Positions 1 through 8,848 of a stretch of DNA of 64,000 nt are shown piece after piece (the stretch's first letter is position 1; every line of letters begins with the position of its first letter). The position numbers were made by a program, and so were the translations under genes. The notes below the pieces were generated by a model. That model was not told where the DNA came from, made no database searches, and worked only from the letters and a program-made list of their open reading frames with translations. The stretch is from the NCBI GenBank assembly GCA_964574815.1, contig CAZNPL010000006.1, forward strand, positions 138,684 to 202,683, given 5' to 3'. The DNA is from CAZNPL01 sp964574815. Lineage in GTDB: Bacteria > Planctomycetota > Phycisphaerae > UBA1845.

Positions 1-265
1 CAGTGATTTGCCGCGAACGACTGGCTATCGGGATAGGTTGTGGCAGAGCGTGTAACGGCTCCAACCACCAAATCCGAAATGCCGATGAGCGCGAAGAGCG
101 GCACCACCCGACAAACCCCCTGCCGGTTGCCGGACGGCGGGTGCGGGGTAACATGCCGACGCTCGCAAGGGCCGGCTGCGCAACCGGTGTCGAATCTGCC
201 ATTTGTTCCGAAGTGCCCGGATCCGCGAGCGATTTGGTAACAACCGGGCGACTTCCGGGAAGGCG
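1..265. other. Left-edge intergenic region
   Basis: I see no credible gene here. The short reading frames are mutually overlapping and have no recognisable motif. A degenerate copy of the ATGCCCACGC-type palindrome family may lie around 150-175. The stretch immediately before 266 carries a purine-rich GGGAAGG that can serve as ribosome binding site for the antiporter gene. Confidence 0.4.
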
Positions 266-1828
266 ATGATTGTGGTCAAAAGAATGAAACGCGACGAGAG
301 AAACGCTCATGTGTGGTTCGGGGTGATCGTGCTGGTTGCGCTGGCGGTGATGTGGGCGGCCCCGTCGGCGACCGGCAGCGACACGGGTCCCGCCTCGCAA
401 ACCGAGGCGACGGCCGGTGAACACGCCGCTCACCCGAGCGACGATCACGCCGGCGGGCACATCGACCCGTTCTCCTACATCCTGATCGAACTCGGGCTGG
501 TCGTCGTGCTGGCCATGTTCGGGCGCTGGCTCGCCGGGAGGGTGGCCCAGCCGGCCGTTCTGGGGGAATTGCTCATCGGCGTTGCACTTGGCAACATCGG
601 CTACTGGCTGGACAGACCGCTCTTCGTGCTCACCATGCACCTCAGCGAGGCTCAGGATCTGTTTCGACAGGTCTGGCGCTCAGGCGCATCGGTACGCGAG
701 GCGGCCCAGCAGGTCTTCACGGAAAGCCAACTCGCCGAGGGCGGCGTCGGGCAGGCGTTGGTCAGGATCATGACCGGCCCCGAAGGGGTCGACTTCCTGC
801 TGATGGCCATCGCCCTTTGGATGTTCTCGAGCCTCGGGGTCATCCTGCTGCTGTTCATGGTCGGGCTGGAATCGAGCGTCGAGGAGATGACCAAGGTCGG
901 GGCCCGCGCCACTCTCGTTGCCATTGTGGGTGTGGTCGCCCCCTTCGCCCTCGGAATGGTCGCCGGCATCTGGCTGATTCCCGAACAGGGAACGCCGGTC
1001 CATCTCTTCCTGGCCGCCACCCTGTGCGCAACGAGCGTCGGGATCACGGCCCGCGTGTTCAAAGACCTTCAAGCCCTGCAACGCTCCGAAGCCAAGATCA
1101 TCCTCGGAGCGGCAGTCATCGACGACATCCTCGGCTTGATCATCCTGGCTGTCGTCGTCGGCATAGTCGCCACCGGCGAATTCAGGGCGGGTGACGTCGT
1201 CAGAATCTCGCTCCTCTCCATTGTCTTCCTCGGTGCCGTGATCCTGCTCGGCGGGCGTCTTGCGCATCTGGCCGCACGGGTCATGAAGGTTCTCGATCGT
1301 GATCACAGCAAGCTCCTGTTCCCCCTGGCACTGGCGTTTCTGCTCTCTTGGCTGGCCAATCAGATCGAACTCGCCACCATCGTCGGGGCGTTTGCCGCCG
1401 GCCTGATTCTCGAGGAGCACTATTTCGGCGAGGAGGCAAAAGGCATCACCGTCGAGCAGTTGGTGGCGCCGCTCGAGCGCATCTTCGCACCGATTTTTTT
1501 CGTATTGATGGGTATGCAGGTGAACCTGGCCTCTTTCGTGGAACCGGGTACGTTGCTGCTCGCCGTCGCATTCACGGTTGCGGCCTTGATCGGAAAGATC
1601 GTCGCGGGGCTGCCCGCCGGGAAAGGGGTGGACCGCCTCTCGGTTGGCATCGGCATGATCCCGCGCGGCGAAGTTGGTCTGATCTTCGCCAGCGTAGGCC
1701 GAGGCCTCGGCGTCGTCTCCGACTCTGTCTTCTCGGCGATCGTCGTTATGGTGATGGTCACGACGCTCATCACGCCTCCGGCCCTCAGCTGGTCCATGAA
1801 CAGGCTCAAGCGCTCGAACACTCGCTGA
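266..1828 (+). CDS. Kef-type cation/proton antiporter (CPA2 membrane domain)
   Basis: A 520-residue polytopic inner-membrane protein of the monovalent cation:proton antiporter-2 family, expected to exchange K+ or Na+ for protons. After an N-terminal hydrophobic segment (about residues 16-33, possibly a signal peptide) comes a His-rich linker around residues 52-65. The antiporter core follows, with the conserved AVLGELLIGVALGN segment near residue 95 and a GAAVIDDILGLIIL segment whose paired aspartates are the expected ion-binding site. There is no C-terminal TrkA-N/RCK domain, so NAD-type gating as in KefB/KefC is not expected. I chose the ATG at 266 because GGGAAGG lies just upstream; the same frame is open from 203. 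It is convergent with the next gene. Substrate ion cannot be read from sequence. Confidence 0.88.
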   Translation: MIVVKRMKRDERNAHVWFGVIVLVALAVMWAAPSATGSDTGPASQTEATAGEHAAHPSDDHAGGHIDPFSYILIELGLVVVLAMFGRWLAGRVAQPAVLGELLIGVALGNIGYWLDRPLFVLTMHLSEAQDLFRQVWRSGASVREAAQQVFTESQLAEGGVGQALVRIMTGPEGVDFLLMAIALWMFSSLGVILLLFMVGLESSVEEMTKVGARATLVAIVGVVAPFALGMVAGIWLIPEQGTPVHLFLAATLCATSVGITARVFKDLQALQRSEAKIILGAAVIDDILGLIILAVVVGIVATGEFRAGDVVRISLLSIVFLGAVILLGGRLAHLAARVMKVLDRDHSKLLFPLALAFLLSWLANQIELATIVGAFAAGLILEEHYFGEEAKGITVEQLVAPLERIFAPIFFVLMGMQVNLASFVEPGTLLLAVAFTVAALIGKIVAGLPAGKGVDRLSVGIGMIPRGEVGLIFASVGRGLGVVSDSVFSAIVVMVMVTTLITPPALSWSMNRLKRSNTR

Positions 1829-1870
1829 GGTCGGCAGGATCCACCAGTCGACTGTGCCCCGCCTGAGAGG

Positions 1871-3487
1871 TCAGCTCCGGCTGGGTTCGCCGGGTCCGCC
1901 GAACGCCGCCATCTCCGAACGCGACCGTATCGCAGCTGCCGCTCGAGCGGCCACGATGCCAAGACAGACGGTCACGATGATCACCAGCGCCGCAAGTGTG
2001 TACCAAAGGTCGAACGCGACGGTCTCAGGACCGAAGAACAACGGCACGTTGACGGCGAAGCCCATCGCGAGAAGCAACGCCCCACCCTGAGCGGTCGGCC
2101 GTCCGCCCAGAACCGGCAGCAGCAAGGCCAGCAGCCAAAGAACCGCCAGATTCGCGTACCCCCAGGGCAGAAACGGGCTCCTTAATTGACCAAGGACCAG
2201 AATCGCCAGCCACGTCAGGCCTTCCAACTGCCTCCCGACAGTCTGGCCGGATGGGCCCGCCCGGTTCCGCGCCGCCAGGCCCGTTACGCCGATCGCAATC
2301 AGTGCGAGCGCCAGCACGCCGGTGAAGACAAGAGTGAGCGTCTTGGCAACGCGCTCCGCATCCCAACCACCCAAAAGATCCAGATGCGCCAGCTTGAACG
2401 CCGCCCCCATGACCGACAGGTTGACCGTCATCGGACGTATGTTCGTTCGCGAAAAAGAGAAGGCCTCCCCGCTGGCGAGCCTAGGGGCCTGATATTCGAA
2501 GAATGCCTTGAACGGCTCGGCCCCGAAGATCAGAAACGTTGCGCACGTGATGACAACCATGGCCGCCGCAGTCCAAGCGACGGCACGCCAGCGACGCGTC
2601 ACGACCAGGTAAGCCAGCAGCAACCCGGGAAACAGCTTGGACAGCGTCGCAAAGCCCAGAAGCGCTCCGCCCATCGCGAACCAGCGATGCTCGAACGCCA
2701 GCATCGCCAGAATCGAGATGGAAATGATCAGCAGATGCACGTTGCCGATTTGCAGCGAGGCCGCCGTCACCGGTGCGATCAGGATGATCGGAAGCGCCAA
2801 CCATGCAGCGCCGAAGGATCGCCCGCCCACCCACGCGGCGAGCAGCACGACGCTCAGACAGATCGCGCCCACGTTCAGCGCGTACCAATAGGTCCGGCTT
2901 GCAAAGAAGTCCCCGCTGGCGAGCATCAACCTGGGCAGCAGCAGAAACGGCGGCGGATACTGATAGCGATCGACAGTCAACGCGTCGCCGATGTCGCGAT
3001 GGATCTCGGTTTCCACTTCCGGGTCGCGGTAACGGCCGCCCTCATAGATGTTACGGACCCGCTGTGAGGCCAGGTGCGCTCCGATGATGTAGGACGTGTA
3101 GCAATTGTGCTTGACGTAGAAGGGCTCGTTGAACCCGTCGGCATCGACCGGGCGGCCGGGCGCCTTGAACGCAAACTCGGTCCGGCCCACGTCATACATG
3201 AAGACGCTGTGACGAGCCATCCGGTAGATCACCCCGCAGCACAGCACCAGCCAGACAGCCAGCAACAGCCGTGCACCTCGCCCCGGCGGCAACGTCGCCG
3301 GAAGCTCCCCCGCGACAAACGGCATCGTCACCGCGAAAATCAGCCCAGCGCCCGCAATCGCCCAGGGCATCGGCAATCCAGCCGTCGCCAGCGCGATCAC
3401 CATAGCCGGCCCGGCCACCCCGACCGCCACGAGCAAAACGCAGACCCGCAACGCCGTCAGTCTTTTCCCGAAAGTCTCGTTCGCCAT
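1871..3487 (-). CDS. GT87/DUF2029-like polytopic glycosyltransferase
   Basis: A 538-residue integral membrane protein with about ten or more hydrophobic helices. It resembles the GT-C superfamily, most like the GT87 (DUF2029) polyprenyl-phosphate-dependent mannosyltransferases. Supporting features are an early extracytoplasmic loop (residues about 75-165) with acidic residues, an RYQYPPPFLLLPRL segment followed by alternating helices, and a FATLSKLFPGLLLAYLV stretch typical of that family. The frame is open to 3898, but the upstream 137 residues are low-complexity and non-hydrophobic, so I place the start at the ATG at 3487. The substrate is unknown. It is divergent from nuoA and convergent with the antiporter. 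Confidence 0.72.
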   Translation of the reverse strand: MANETFGKRLTALRVCVLLVAVGVAGPAMVIALATAGLPMPWAIAGAGLIFAVTMPFVAGELPATLPPGRGARLLLAVWLVLCCGVIYRMARHSVFMYDVGRTEFAFKAPGRPVDADGFNEPFYVKHNCYTSYIIGAHLASQRVRNIYEGGRYRDPEVETEIHRDIGDALTVDRYQYPPPFLLLPRLMLASGDFFASRTYWYALNVGAICLSVVLLAAWVGGRSFGAAWLALPIILIAPVTAASLQIGNVHLLIISISILAMLAFEHRWFAMGGALLGFATLSKLFPGLLLAYLVVTRRWRAVAWTAAAMVVITCATFLIFGAEPFKAFFEYQAPRLASGEAFSFSRTNIRPMTVNLSVMGAAFKLAHLDLLGGWDAERVAKTLTLVFTGVLALALIAIGVTGLAARNRAGPSGQTVGRQLEGLTWLAILVLGQLRSPFLPWGYANLAVLWLLALLLPVLGGRPTAQGGALLLAMGFAVNVPLFFGPETVAFDLWYTLAALVIIVTVCLGIVAARAAAAIRSRSEMAAFGGPGEPSRS

Positions 3488-3902
3488 GGTCACCCGGATC
3501 CCGAACGAAAAGCAGAGTATCGACCATTCGATCACTATGCCAGCCGACGGTGGCCACGTGTGGTAATGCCGCGGCTGCGTGAACCGCCTCTCGCGGACAA
3601 GGCCCGGCGAGCGGCGTTCATGATACGCGCGCAAGATCATTGTGCGGGGTGGGTTACACGGACTTTGTGAAAAAAATCCCCATCTCGTTGACGGAGTTTG
3701 GCACACGCTCTTAGACTCTCCGAGACGCGGAGTGCCGCCAAAGCTTACGACAACGGTTCCGCAACGCCGGGACCGTTTCTCAAGGGATGCGACCGGTGCG
3801 ATCGAACGAGGGTCGGCTGGGCACCAGCCTCGCCCCCCGGCGGGTCGCCCTCGCGAAGCCGCGGCGGATGGGCCGGAATTCTTGCGGAAGGTGTGCAACG
3901 CG
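3488..3902. other. Divergent intergenic region upstream of nuoA
   Basis: A 415-base region between the GT87-like gene and nuoA. A TTGACG hexamer at 3688-3693 sits 17 bases before a poor -10 candidate (TTAGAC, 3711-3716), so this is only a weak promoter call for the nuo operon. A reading frame from 3642 is in frame with nuoA, but its product is not NuoA-like before the ATG at 3903. No gene or structured RNA is evident. Confidence 0.35.
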
Positions 3903-4319
3903 ATGATAGCGCAAATTGACTACGGTCCGTACCTCGCGATTCTGTTCGTTATTTGCCTGTCAATTGCAATTACACTGGGAATGATCCTGGCCGCCCATAT
4001 CATCCGCCCCGCCCGCAAGGGGGAAGTCAAGGACAGCACGTACGAGTCGGGCATGCCCGTCATCGGAGACGCCCGGCGGCGGTTCAACGTGCGCTTCTAC
4101 GTCGTGGCGCTGCTTTTCCTGCTGTTTGACGTCGAAGTCGTGTTCCTCTGGCCATGGGCAATGATTTTCTTCAAGTCTGCCAAAGACGCCGACACGGCCG
4201 CCGCTGCGGGATACGCCGCCGGCCCGGGGCTGCTGTTGGGGGCGATGGGGTTGTTTGTGGCGTTCCTTGTGGTGGGCTACGCCTACGAATGGCGTAAGGG
4301 GGTGTTTCAATGGGATTAA
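3903..4319 (+). CDS. nuoA: NADH-quinone oxidoreductase subunit A
   Basis: A 138-residue subunit of the membrane arm of respiratory complex I. It has three transmembrane helices (about residues 9-32, 65-90 and 105-128) and the family signature YESGMPVIGDARRRFNVRFY after the first helix, followed by FLLFDVEVVFLWPWA with the conserved acidic residues in helix 2. The ATG at 3903 is preceded by GGAAGG about 12 bases upstream, and the length fits the family. The longer open frame from 3642 adds no NuoA-like sequence. It is first in a plus-strand operon, and its 3' end overlaps nuoB by 10 bases, indicating translational coupling. Confidence 0.96.
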   Translation: MIAQIDYGPYLAILFVICLSIAITLGMILAAHIIRPARKGEVKDSTYESGMPVIGDARRRFNVRFYVVALLFLLFDVEVVFLWPWAMIFFKSAKDADTAAAAGYAAGPGLLLGAMGLFVAFLVVGYAYEWRKGVFQWD

Positions 4320-4900
4320 GACGAGCCGAGATGGCCCCGGCCGACAAGGCCGACGTGGTGGCCACGCGGCTGGATCATGTGGTCAACTTCATTCGTTCCA
4401 AAGGGATCAATTGGTCCCGGAAGAACTCCCTGTGGCCGATGCCGTTCGCGACGGCTTGCTGCGGGATCGAGCTGATGGCCACCGGGGCGAGCCGGTACGA
4501 CGTGGCCCGTTTCGGGGCCGAAGTGATGCGCTTCACGCCCCGGCAGTGCGACTTGATGATCTGTGCCGGACGGGTCGCGATCAAGATGATGCCCGTGCTG
4601 CAGCGGATCTACCAGCAGATGTGCGAGCCGAAATGGTGCATCAGCATGGGCGCATGTGCCAGCACCGGCGGAGTCTTCGATACCTACGCCGTGGTTCAGG
4701 GAATCGATCAGTTCATGCCGGTGGACGTGTACGTGCCGGGTTGCCCGCCGCGGCCCGAGACGCTGATCGAGGGCATCATGGCGATCCAACGGATCGTGGA
4801 GACCGAGGGCATAAAGCCCAGCGCGGAGCGCGGCGGACTGGGCTTGGTGCCGCGACCGGCGATTCAGCTTAACACCAGTGAATTGGCGTCGCGTTCGTAG
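4310..4900 (+). CDS. nuoB: NADH-quinone oxidoreductase subunit B (N2 cluster)
   Basis: A 196-residue subunit of the complex I connecting module that holds the terminal 4Fe-4S cluster N2 and passes electrons to quinone. The ligand cysteines are visible: the tandem pair in FATACCGIELMA (C50, C51), the cysteine in SMGACASTGG (C116) and the one in VPGCPPRPE (C145). The ATG at 4310 lies inside nuoA and is preceded by a GGGGG-rich ribosome site. An in-frame ATG at 4331 is a less likely alternative. Confidence 0.97.
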   Translation: MGLRRAEMAPADKADVVATRLDHVVNFIRSKGINWSRKNSLWPMPFATACCGIELMATGASRYDVARFGAEVMRFTPRQCDLMICAGRVAIKMMPVLQRIYQQMCEPKWCISMGACASTGGVFDTYAVVQGIDQFMPVDVYVPGCPPRPETLIEGIMAIQRIVETEGIKPSAERGGLGLVPRPAIQLNTSELASRS

Positions 4901-4924
4901 GCGCGGTCGGCGACGAGGATTTCT

Positions 4925-5467
4925 ATGCAGGAAGCCACCGAGCAGGTCATCAGCGCCCTGCGGGAAAAGTTCCCGGACATCGACTTTGGGCCCGCGCCGC
5001 TCATTGATCGCGGCACGGCGCCGCCCGGGCAGGAGCAGGTCTACATCCGAGTGGAGCCGGATCGGTTGTTGGAGGTGATGGAGTTTTTGCGACAAGACGA
5101 CCGGTGCCGGTTCGAGCAGCTTTGCGATCTTGCCTGCGTTGACTATCTTAACTTCCCGAAGGCGCGCGACCGCTTCGGCGTCGTCTACTCTCTGCTCAGC
5201 CTCTCCCGTAATCACCGCTTCTGGGTCAAGTGCTTCGTGAATGATCCGAACCCGGAGGTGCCCAGCGTGATCGGGATCTGGAAGGCGGCGGACTGGATGG
5301 AACGCGAAATCTGGGACATGTTCGGGATTCGGTTCCCAGGCCATCCCGACCTGCGGCGGATTCTGACTTGGGAGGGCTTCGAGGCGCATCCGCTGCGAAA
5401 AGACTATCCGCTTACGGGCCGCGGCGAGAGAGAGAACTACAAGGTCGTCACGCGAGATGGCCCTTGA
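4925..5467 (+). CDS. nuoC: NADH-quinone oxidoreductase subunit C
   Basis: A 180-residue 30-kDa-type subunit of the peripheral arm of complex I. The signature EREIWDMFGIRFPGHPDLRR lies around residues 122-141, followed by the conserved HPLRKDYPL close to the C terminus. GAGGA about 7 bases upstream supports the ATG at 4925. It is a separate gene, not fused to nuoD as in enterobacteria. The gap is 24 bases to nuoB and 18 bases to nuoD. Confidence 0.95.
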   Translation: MQEATEQVISALREKFPDIDFGPAPLIDRGTAPPGQEQVYIRVEPDRLLEVMEFLRQDDRCRFEQLCDLACVDYLNFPKARDRFGVVYSLLSLSRNHRFWVKCFVNDPNPEVPSVIGIWKAADWMEREIWDMFGIRFPGHPDLRRILTWEGFEAHPLRKDYPLTGRGERENYKVVTRDGP

Positions 5468-5485
5468 TCATGAGGTGCTGGCCCA

Positions 5486-6745
5486 ATGGCATTTGAAACG
5501 GCCAACGAGATCGCCCCGACGACGCTCGCGCCAGATATACCGGGTGGCGACCGCTGGACGCTGAACTTCGGCCCGCAGCACCCGGCTACTCACACGACCC
5601 TGCGTCTGGTGCTCGAGCTCGACGGCGAACGTGTGATCGCCTGCACGCCCCACATCGGGTACCTCCACAGCGGCTTCGAGAAGCTGGGCGAGCATCTCAA
5701 TTACAACCAGTACGTCGTCGTCACGGACCGAATGAACTACATCTCGCCGATGGCGAACAACATCGCCTGGCACCACGCATGCGAAGTTCTGTTCAACATC
5801 GAGCTCACCCCGCGGTGCAAGGTGCTGCGGACGATCATCGCGGAGCTGGCGCGAATCCAGGATCACCTGCTCTGCGTAGGGACGGCCGCCCTGGACCTGG
5901 GGGCGTTTACGGCCTTTCTCTACGGCTTCGCCGAGCGCGAGGACATCAACGACATCTTCGAGGACATCTGCGGAGCCCGCTTTACCACCAGCTACACGCG
6001 CGTCGGCGGGCTGATGCAGGACATGCCGGAAGGCTGGCCCGACAAAGTCAAAGCATTCTGCCGCAAGGTGCCAAAGGCGTTCGACGACATCATTGCGCTC
6101 TTGAACCGGAACCGCATCTTCGTCGAGCGGACCAAGGGCATCGGCGTGATCGGAGCCGACGATGCGGTAAACTGGGGCCTCACGGGCCCGATAGCCCGGG
6201 CAAGCGGCGTCCGGCGCGATCTTCGTAAGGACGAACCGTATCTGTGCTACGCCGACAACTGGGACGGACAGGGCAGCAGCGCGGTCGATTTCAAAGTGCC
6301 GATCGCGACCGGCGGCGATGTCTACTCGCGCTACCTCGTGCGACTTGAGGAAATGCGGCAGTCGCTGGCGATCATCGAGCAGCTCATCGACAACATCCCG
6401 CCGGGACCGATCAACGTCCTGCCGGATGACAAGGTGACGCTACCCGACAAATCCGAGGTTCATTTCAGCATCGAAGGGCTGATCTACCACTTCGAGCAGT
6501 TCATGACGAACCGCGGATTCACGCCGCCGATCGGCGAGGCCTACGGGGCAAACGAGACGGCCAACGGCGAACTGGGATTCTACCTGGCCAGCGACGGGGG
6601 CAACTGCCCGTATCGGGCACGATGCCGGCCGCCTAGCTTTATCAATTACCAGTGTTTTCCGAAGCTGGTCGAGGGACACCAGATCAGCGACGTAGTGGCG
6701 GTGCTTGGATCGTTAAACATCATCGCGGCGGAGTTGGATCGGTGA
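5486..6745 (+). CDS. nuoD: NADH-quinone oxidoreductase subunit D
   Basis: A 419-residue 49-kDa-type subunit of complex I that forms the quinone-binding cavity with NuoB. The conserved NFGPQHPATH motif is at about residues 27-36, followed by HIGYLHSGFEK and YNQYVVVTDRMNY. The C terminus has the expected CPYRARCRPPSF and ends in the typical ELDR. GAGGT about 12 bases upstream supports the ATG at 5486. The 91-base gap to nuoE is longer than elsewhere in the front half of the operon. Confidence 0.97.
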   Translation: MAFETANEIAPTTLAPDIPGGDRWTLNFGPQHPATHTTLRLVLELDGERVIACTPHIGYLHSGFEKLGEHLNYNQYVVVTDRMNYISPMANNIAWHHACEVLFNIELTPRCKVLRTIIAELARIQDHLLCVGTAALDLGAFTAFLYGFAEREDINDIFEDICGARFTTSYTRVGGLMQDMPEGWPDKVKAFCRKVPKAFDDIIALLNRNRIFVERTKGIGVIGADDAVNWGLTGPIARASGVRRDLRKDEPYLCYADNWDGQGSSAVDFKVPIATGGDVYSRYLVRLEEMRQSLAIIEQLIDNIPPGPINVLPDDKVTLPDKSEVHFSIEGLIYHFEQFMTNRGFTPPIGEAYGANETANGELGFYLASDGGNCPYRARCRPPSFINYQCFPKLVEGHQISDVVAVLGSLNIIAAELDR

Positions 6746-6836
6746 GTCCGTGTTTGGGGCTTTGGATAAAGAGCGTCGTATTCCCCACGCCTTGCTTTGC
6801 CGGGCATGGGACGCCCCCGCCGTGAGTAGGTGAGCT

Positions 6837-7484
6837 ATGCCTTGGGAAACCATAGATCGAACGAAGGCGCCTTCCGATGCAGACGCGGCGCCGGCATTGA
6901 GCGAGGCGATTCGCGAGAAGATCCGCTCGTTCTTCCCGCGATACGAGACGAAGCGGGCCGTGCTTCTGCCGGCGTTGCACGTGGTTCAGGACGCGCACGG
7001 CTACGTCAGTTGGCGCGCGATGGTCGAGATCGCCGGACTGCTGGAAATCGCGCCGTCGGACGTGTTCGACACCGTTTCCTTCTACACGCACTTCTGGACC
7101 AAGCCGCGCGGGAAGAAGACGATCGTGCTGTGTAGGAGCATCTCGTGCGAATTGATGGGTGGCCGGAAGCTGCTGGAGGCGGTCAAGGAACACCTCGGAA
7201 TCGACGAGCACGAGACGACGCCGGATGGAAAGTACAGCCTGGCCACTGAAGAGTGTCTCGCCGGCTGCGATCATGCACCGTGCATGTTGATCAACGAGCG
7301 ACTTCACAAGCGGGTCAAGCCGGAGGACGTGCCGCGGTTGCTGGAGGACGCGGAGAACGATCGAATCGACGTGCCCCGCAGCACCTTGTTCGATGCGCCG
7401 GAAGAGGCTCCGCCTGCGGAGAAATCGAACGAGCCCGCCGAAGGGGCGTCGGAAACGTCCGAGACAACGCCGGAGAGTGAGTGA
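6837..7484 (+). CDS. nuoE: NADH-quinone oxidoreductase subunit E (24 kDa, 2Fe-2S)
   Basis: A 215-residue thioredoxin-like subunit of the NADH-oxidising module of complex I, carrying the 2Fe-2S cluster N1a. The four ligand cysteines are in VLCRSISCE (C99, C104) and EECLAGCDHAPC (C140, C144). The fold core ends near residue 165 and is followed by an unusual acidic, Glu/Pro/Ser-rich tail of about 45 residues that is not needed for the core. The next gene downstream is not nuoF but an unrelated membrane-protein gene. Confidence 0.95.
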   Translation: MPWETIDRTKAPSDADAAPALSEAIREKIRSFFPRYETKRAVLLPALHVVQDAHGYVSWRAMVEIAGLLEIAPSDVFDTVSFYTHFWTKPRGKKTIVLCRSISCELMGGRKLLEAVKEHLGIDEHETTPDGKYSLATEECLAGCDHAPCMLINERLHKRVKPEDVPRLLEDAENDRIDVPRSTLFDAPEEAPPAEKSNEPAEGASETSETTPESE

Positions 7485-7538
7485 AATCTCCGGAACCGCG
7501 AAGCGCTTGTGATCGGTCGGCTGGAATGGATATGACTT

Positions 7539-8804
7539 TTGGACGAACAACAGCCGCTTGTCAGTCGAGATCGCGACGGGCAGATACATATCTCGCCCGT
7601 GCTGCGCAGAGCCTTGATTGGCGTCGTGGTGATTTATGCGTTGTTCGTCGCCGTGCTCTCCTGGGGACGCGTTCCGCTGTTCAAGGGGGGAGATCACCTC
7701 GTGTGGCCTTCGGCAAACGTTCAGGTGGCCGAGGCCAAAGCTTGGTTGAACGGGTCGCTCTCGCTGCCCGTACGCCGGTGGGATACGGCGCTCCGGGACG
7801 GCCGGGTGTACAGCCATTTTCCTCCCTTGATGACGCTGGTGTCGGCCGCAGTGATGTCGCTGGGATTCGAGGGCGTGCCGTTCTACATACTGGCGGCTCT
7901 GTTCGTGGTGCCGATTCCCCTGCTGGCGTACGTGCTTTTCCAGCGGCGCTGCGAATCGGCATTTGCCGCCACCATGCTGGCATGCGCCTTCGTCCTGGGC
8001 AGTTCCGCGCTGCTGGTGATGTGCCGAGTGCTGCAGTCAGGGAAAGTGTGGCAGACCAATCATGCGATCTCACAGTTAGGGCTGCTGATTCTCCTCATCG
8101 ACTATTTCGGGAAGCGGCGCATCTGGCTGGGCGGAATCGGCGCGGTGATCTGCACTTGGTCGCGTTACACGATGGCGGCGTTTCTGCTGCCGTTATGGTG
8201 GGCGGCGGTCGCGCGCGACGGCGATCGCCTTTCCCGAAAGCGTCTGGCATGGGCGAGCCTCATGACGGTGGCGGCGTTGGGCCTTCCTATGACGCTGAAC
8301 ACGCTGAAGTTCGGCAGCCCGCTGAACACCGGCTACAAGCTGATCTACGAGGGACGCTGGGACGATCCCGCGGACCGGCCGGCCCAAGACGCAAAGAAGG
8401 GCGTCTTCTCGCCCGTTTTCATTCCGCGCAATCTGTACGCGATAAATCTGGGGTTCCCCGAGTGGAAGCTTCGCCGCGACGGCTGGGAGCTCGAACCCAA
8501 CACGGAAGGTACCGGCATCTGGTGGACGACGCCGCTGCTGCTTTACCTGTTCGTGGACTTCCGCCGCATCTGGTCCCGGCAAGAGCATCGTCCGCTGCTG
8601 GTGGCCGCAGGTATCATCTTTGTGACCCTTATGTTCTTTCACACGACCGGAGCGGCGCAGCGCGGTTACAACCGTTTCTCGCTGGACTTTCTGCTGGTCC
8701 TGCTGGCCGTGATCGCGCCGTGGGCGTTTGCCGGCAAGCGGCGGTACGTTTCAACGGCGCTGGCGGCCTGGGGCGTGGCGTACTTCTTATGGGTGGGGCC
8801 GTAG
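7539..8804 (+). CDS. Polytopic membrane protein inserted between nuoE and nuoF
   Basis: A 421-residue integral membrane protein with roughly nine to ten hydrophobic helices, first at about residues 24-43. Its layout (first loop with WPSANVQVAEAKAWLNGSLS and a YSHFPPLMTL segment, then clustered helices) recalls GT-C-type glycosyltransferases or related polytopic proteins of unknown function. I do not recognise the family with confidence, and nothing in it looks like a complex I subunit or accessory factor. The start is the TTG at 7539; no in-frame ATG occurs before the helices. It is co-oriented with the nuo genes, 54 bases after nuoE and 44 before nuoF, so it is probably co-transcribed. The overlapping frame 7481-8839 is an artefact. 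Confidence 0.75.
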   Translation: MDEQQPLVSRDRDGQIHISPVLRRALIGVVVIYALFVAVLSWGRVPLFKGGDHLVWPSANVQVAEAKAWLNGSLSLPVRRWDTALRDGRVYSHFPPLMTLVSAAVMSLGFEGVPFYILAALFVVPIPLLAYVLFQRRCESAFAATMLACAFVLGSSALLVMCRVLQSGKVWQTNHAISQLGLLILLIDYFGKRRIWLGGIGAVICTWSRYTMAAFLLPLWWAAVARDGDRLSRKRLAWASLMTVAALGLPMTLNTLKFGSPLNTGYKLIYEGRWDDPADRPAQDAKKGVFSPVFIPRNLYAINLGFPEWKLRRDGWELEPNTEGTGIWWTTPLLLYLFVDFRRIWSRQEHRPLLVAAGIIFVTLMFFHTTGAAQRGYNRFSLDFLLVLLAVIAPWAFAGKRRYVSTALAAWGVAYFLWVGP

Positions 8805-8848
8805 CCGAACTGCTGCGCGCCCGCGAATCGACGTATTAGAGCAAGAGC

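Noticed and set aside
7481..8839. 452-residue plus-strand ORF overlapping the gene inserted between nuoE and nuoF
   Set aside because: Different frame, Arg/Gly-rich with no hydrophobic pattern, whereas the 7539 frame gives a coherent polytopic membrane protein.
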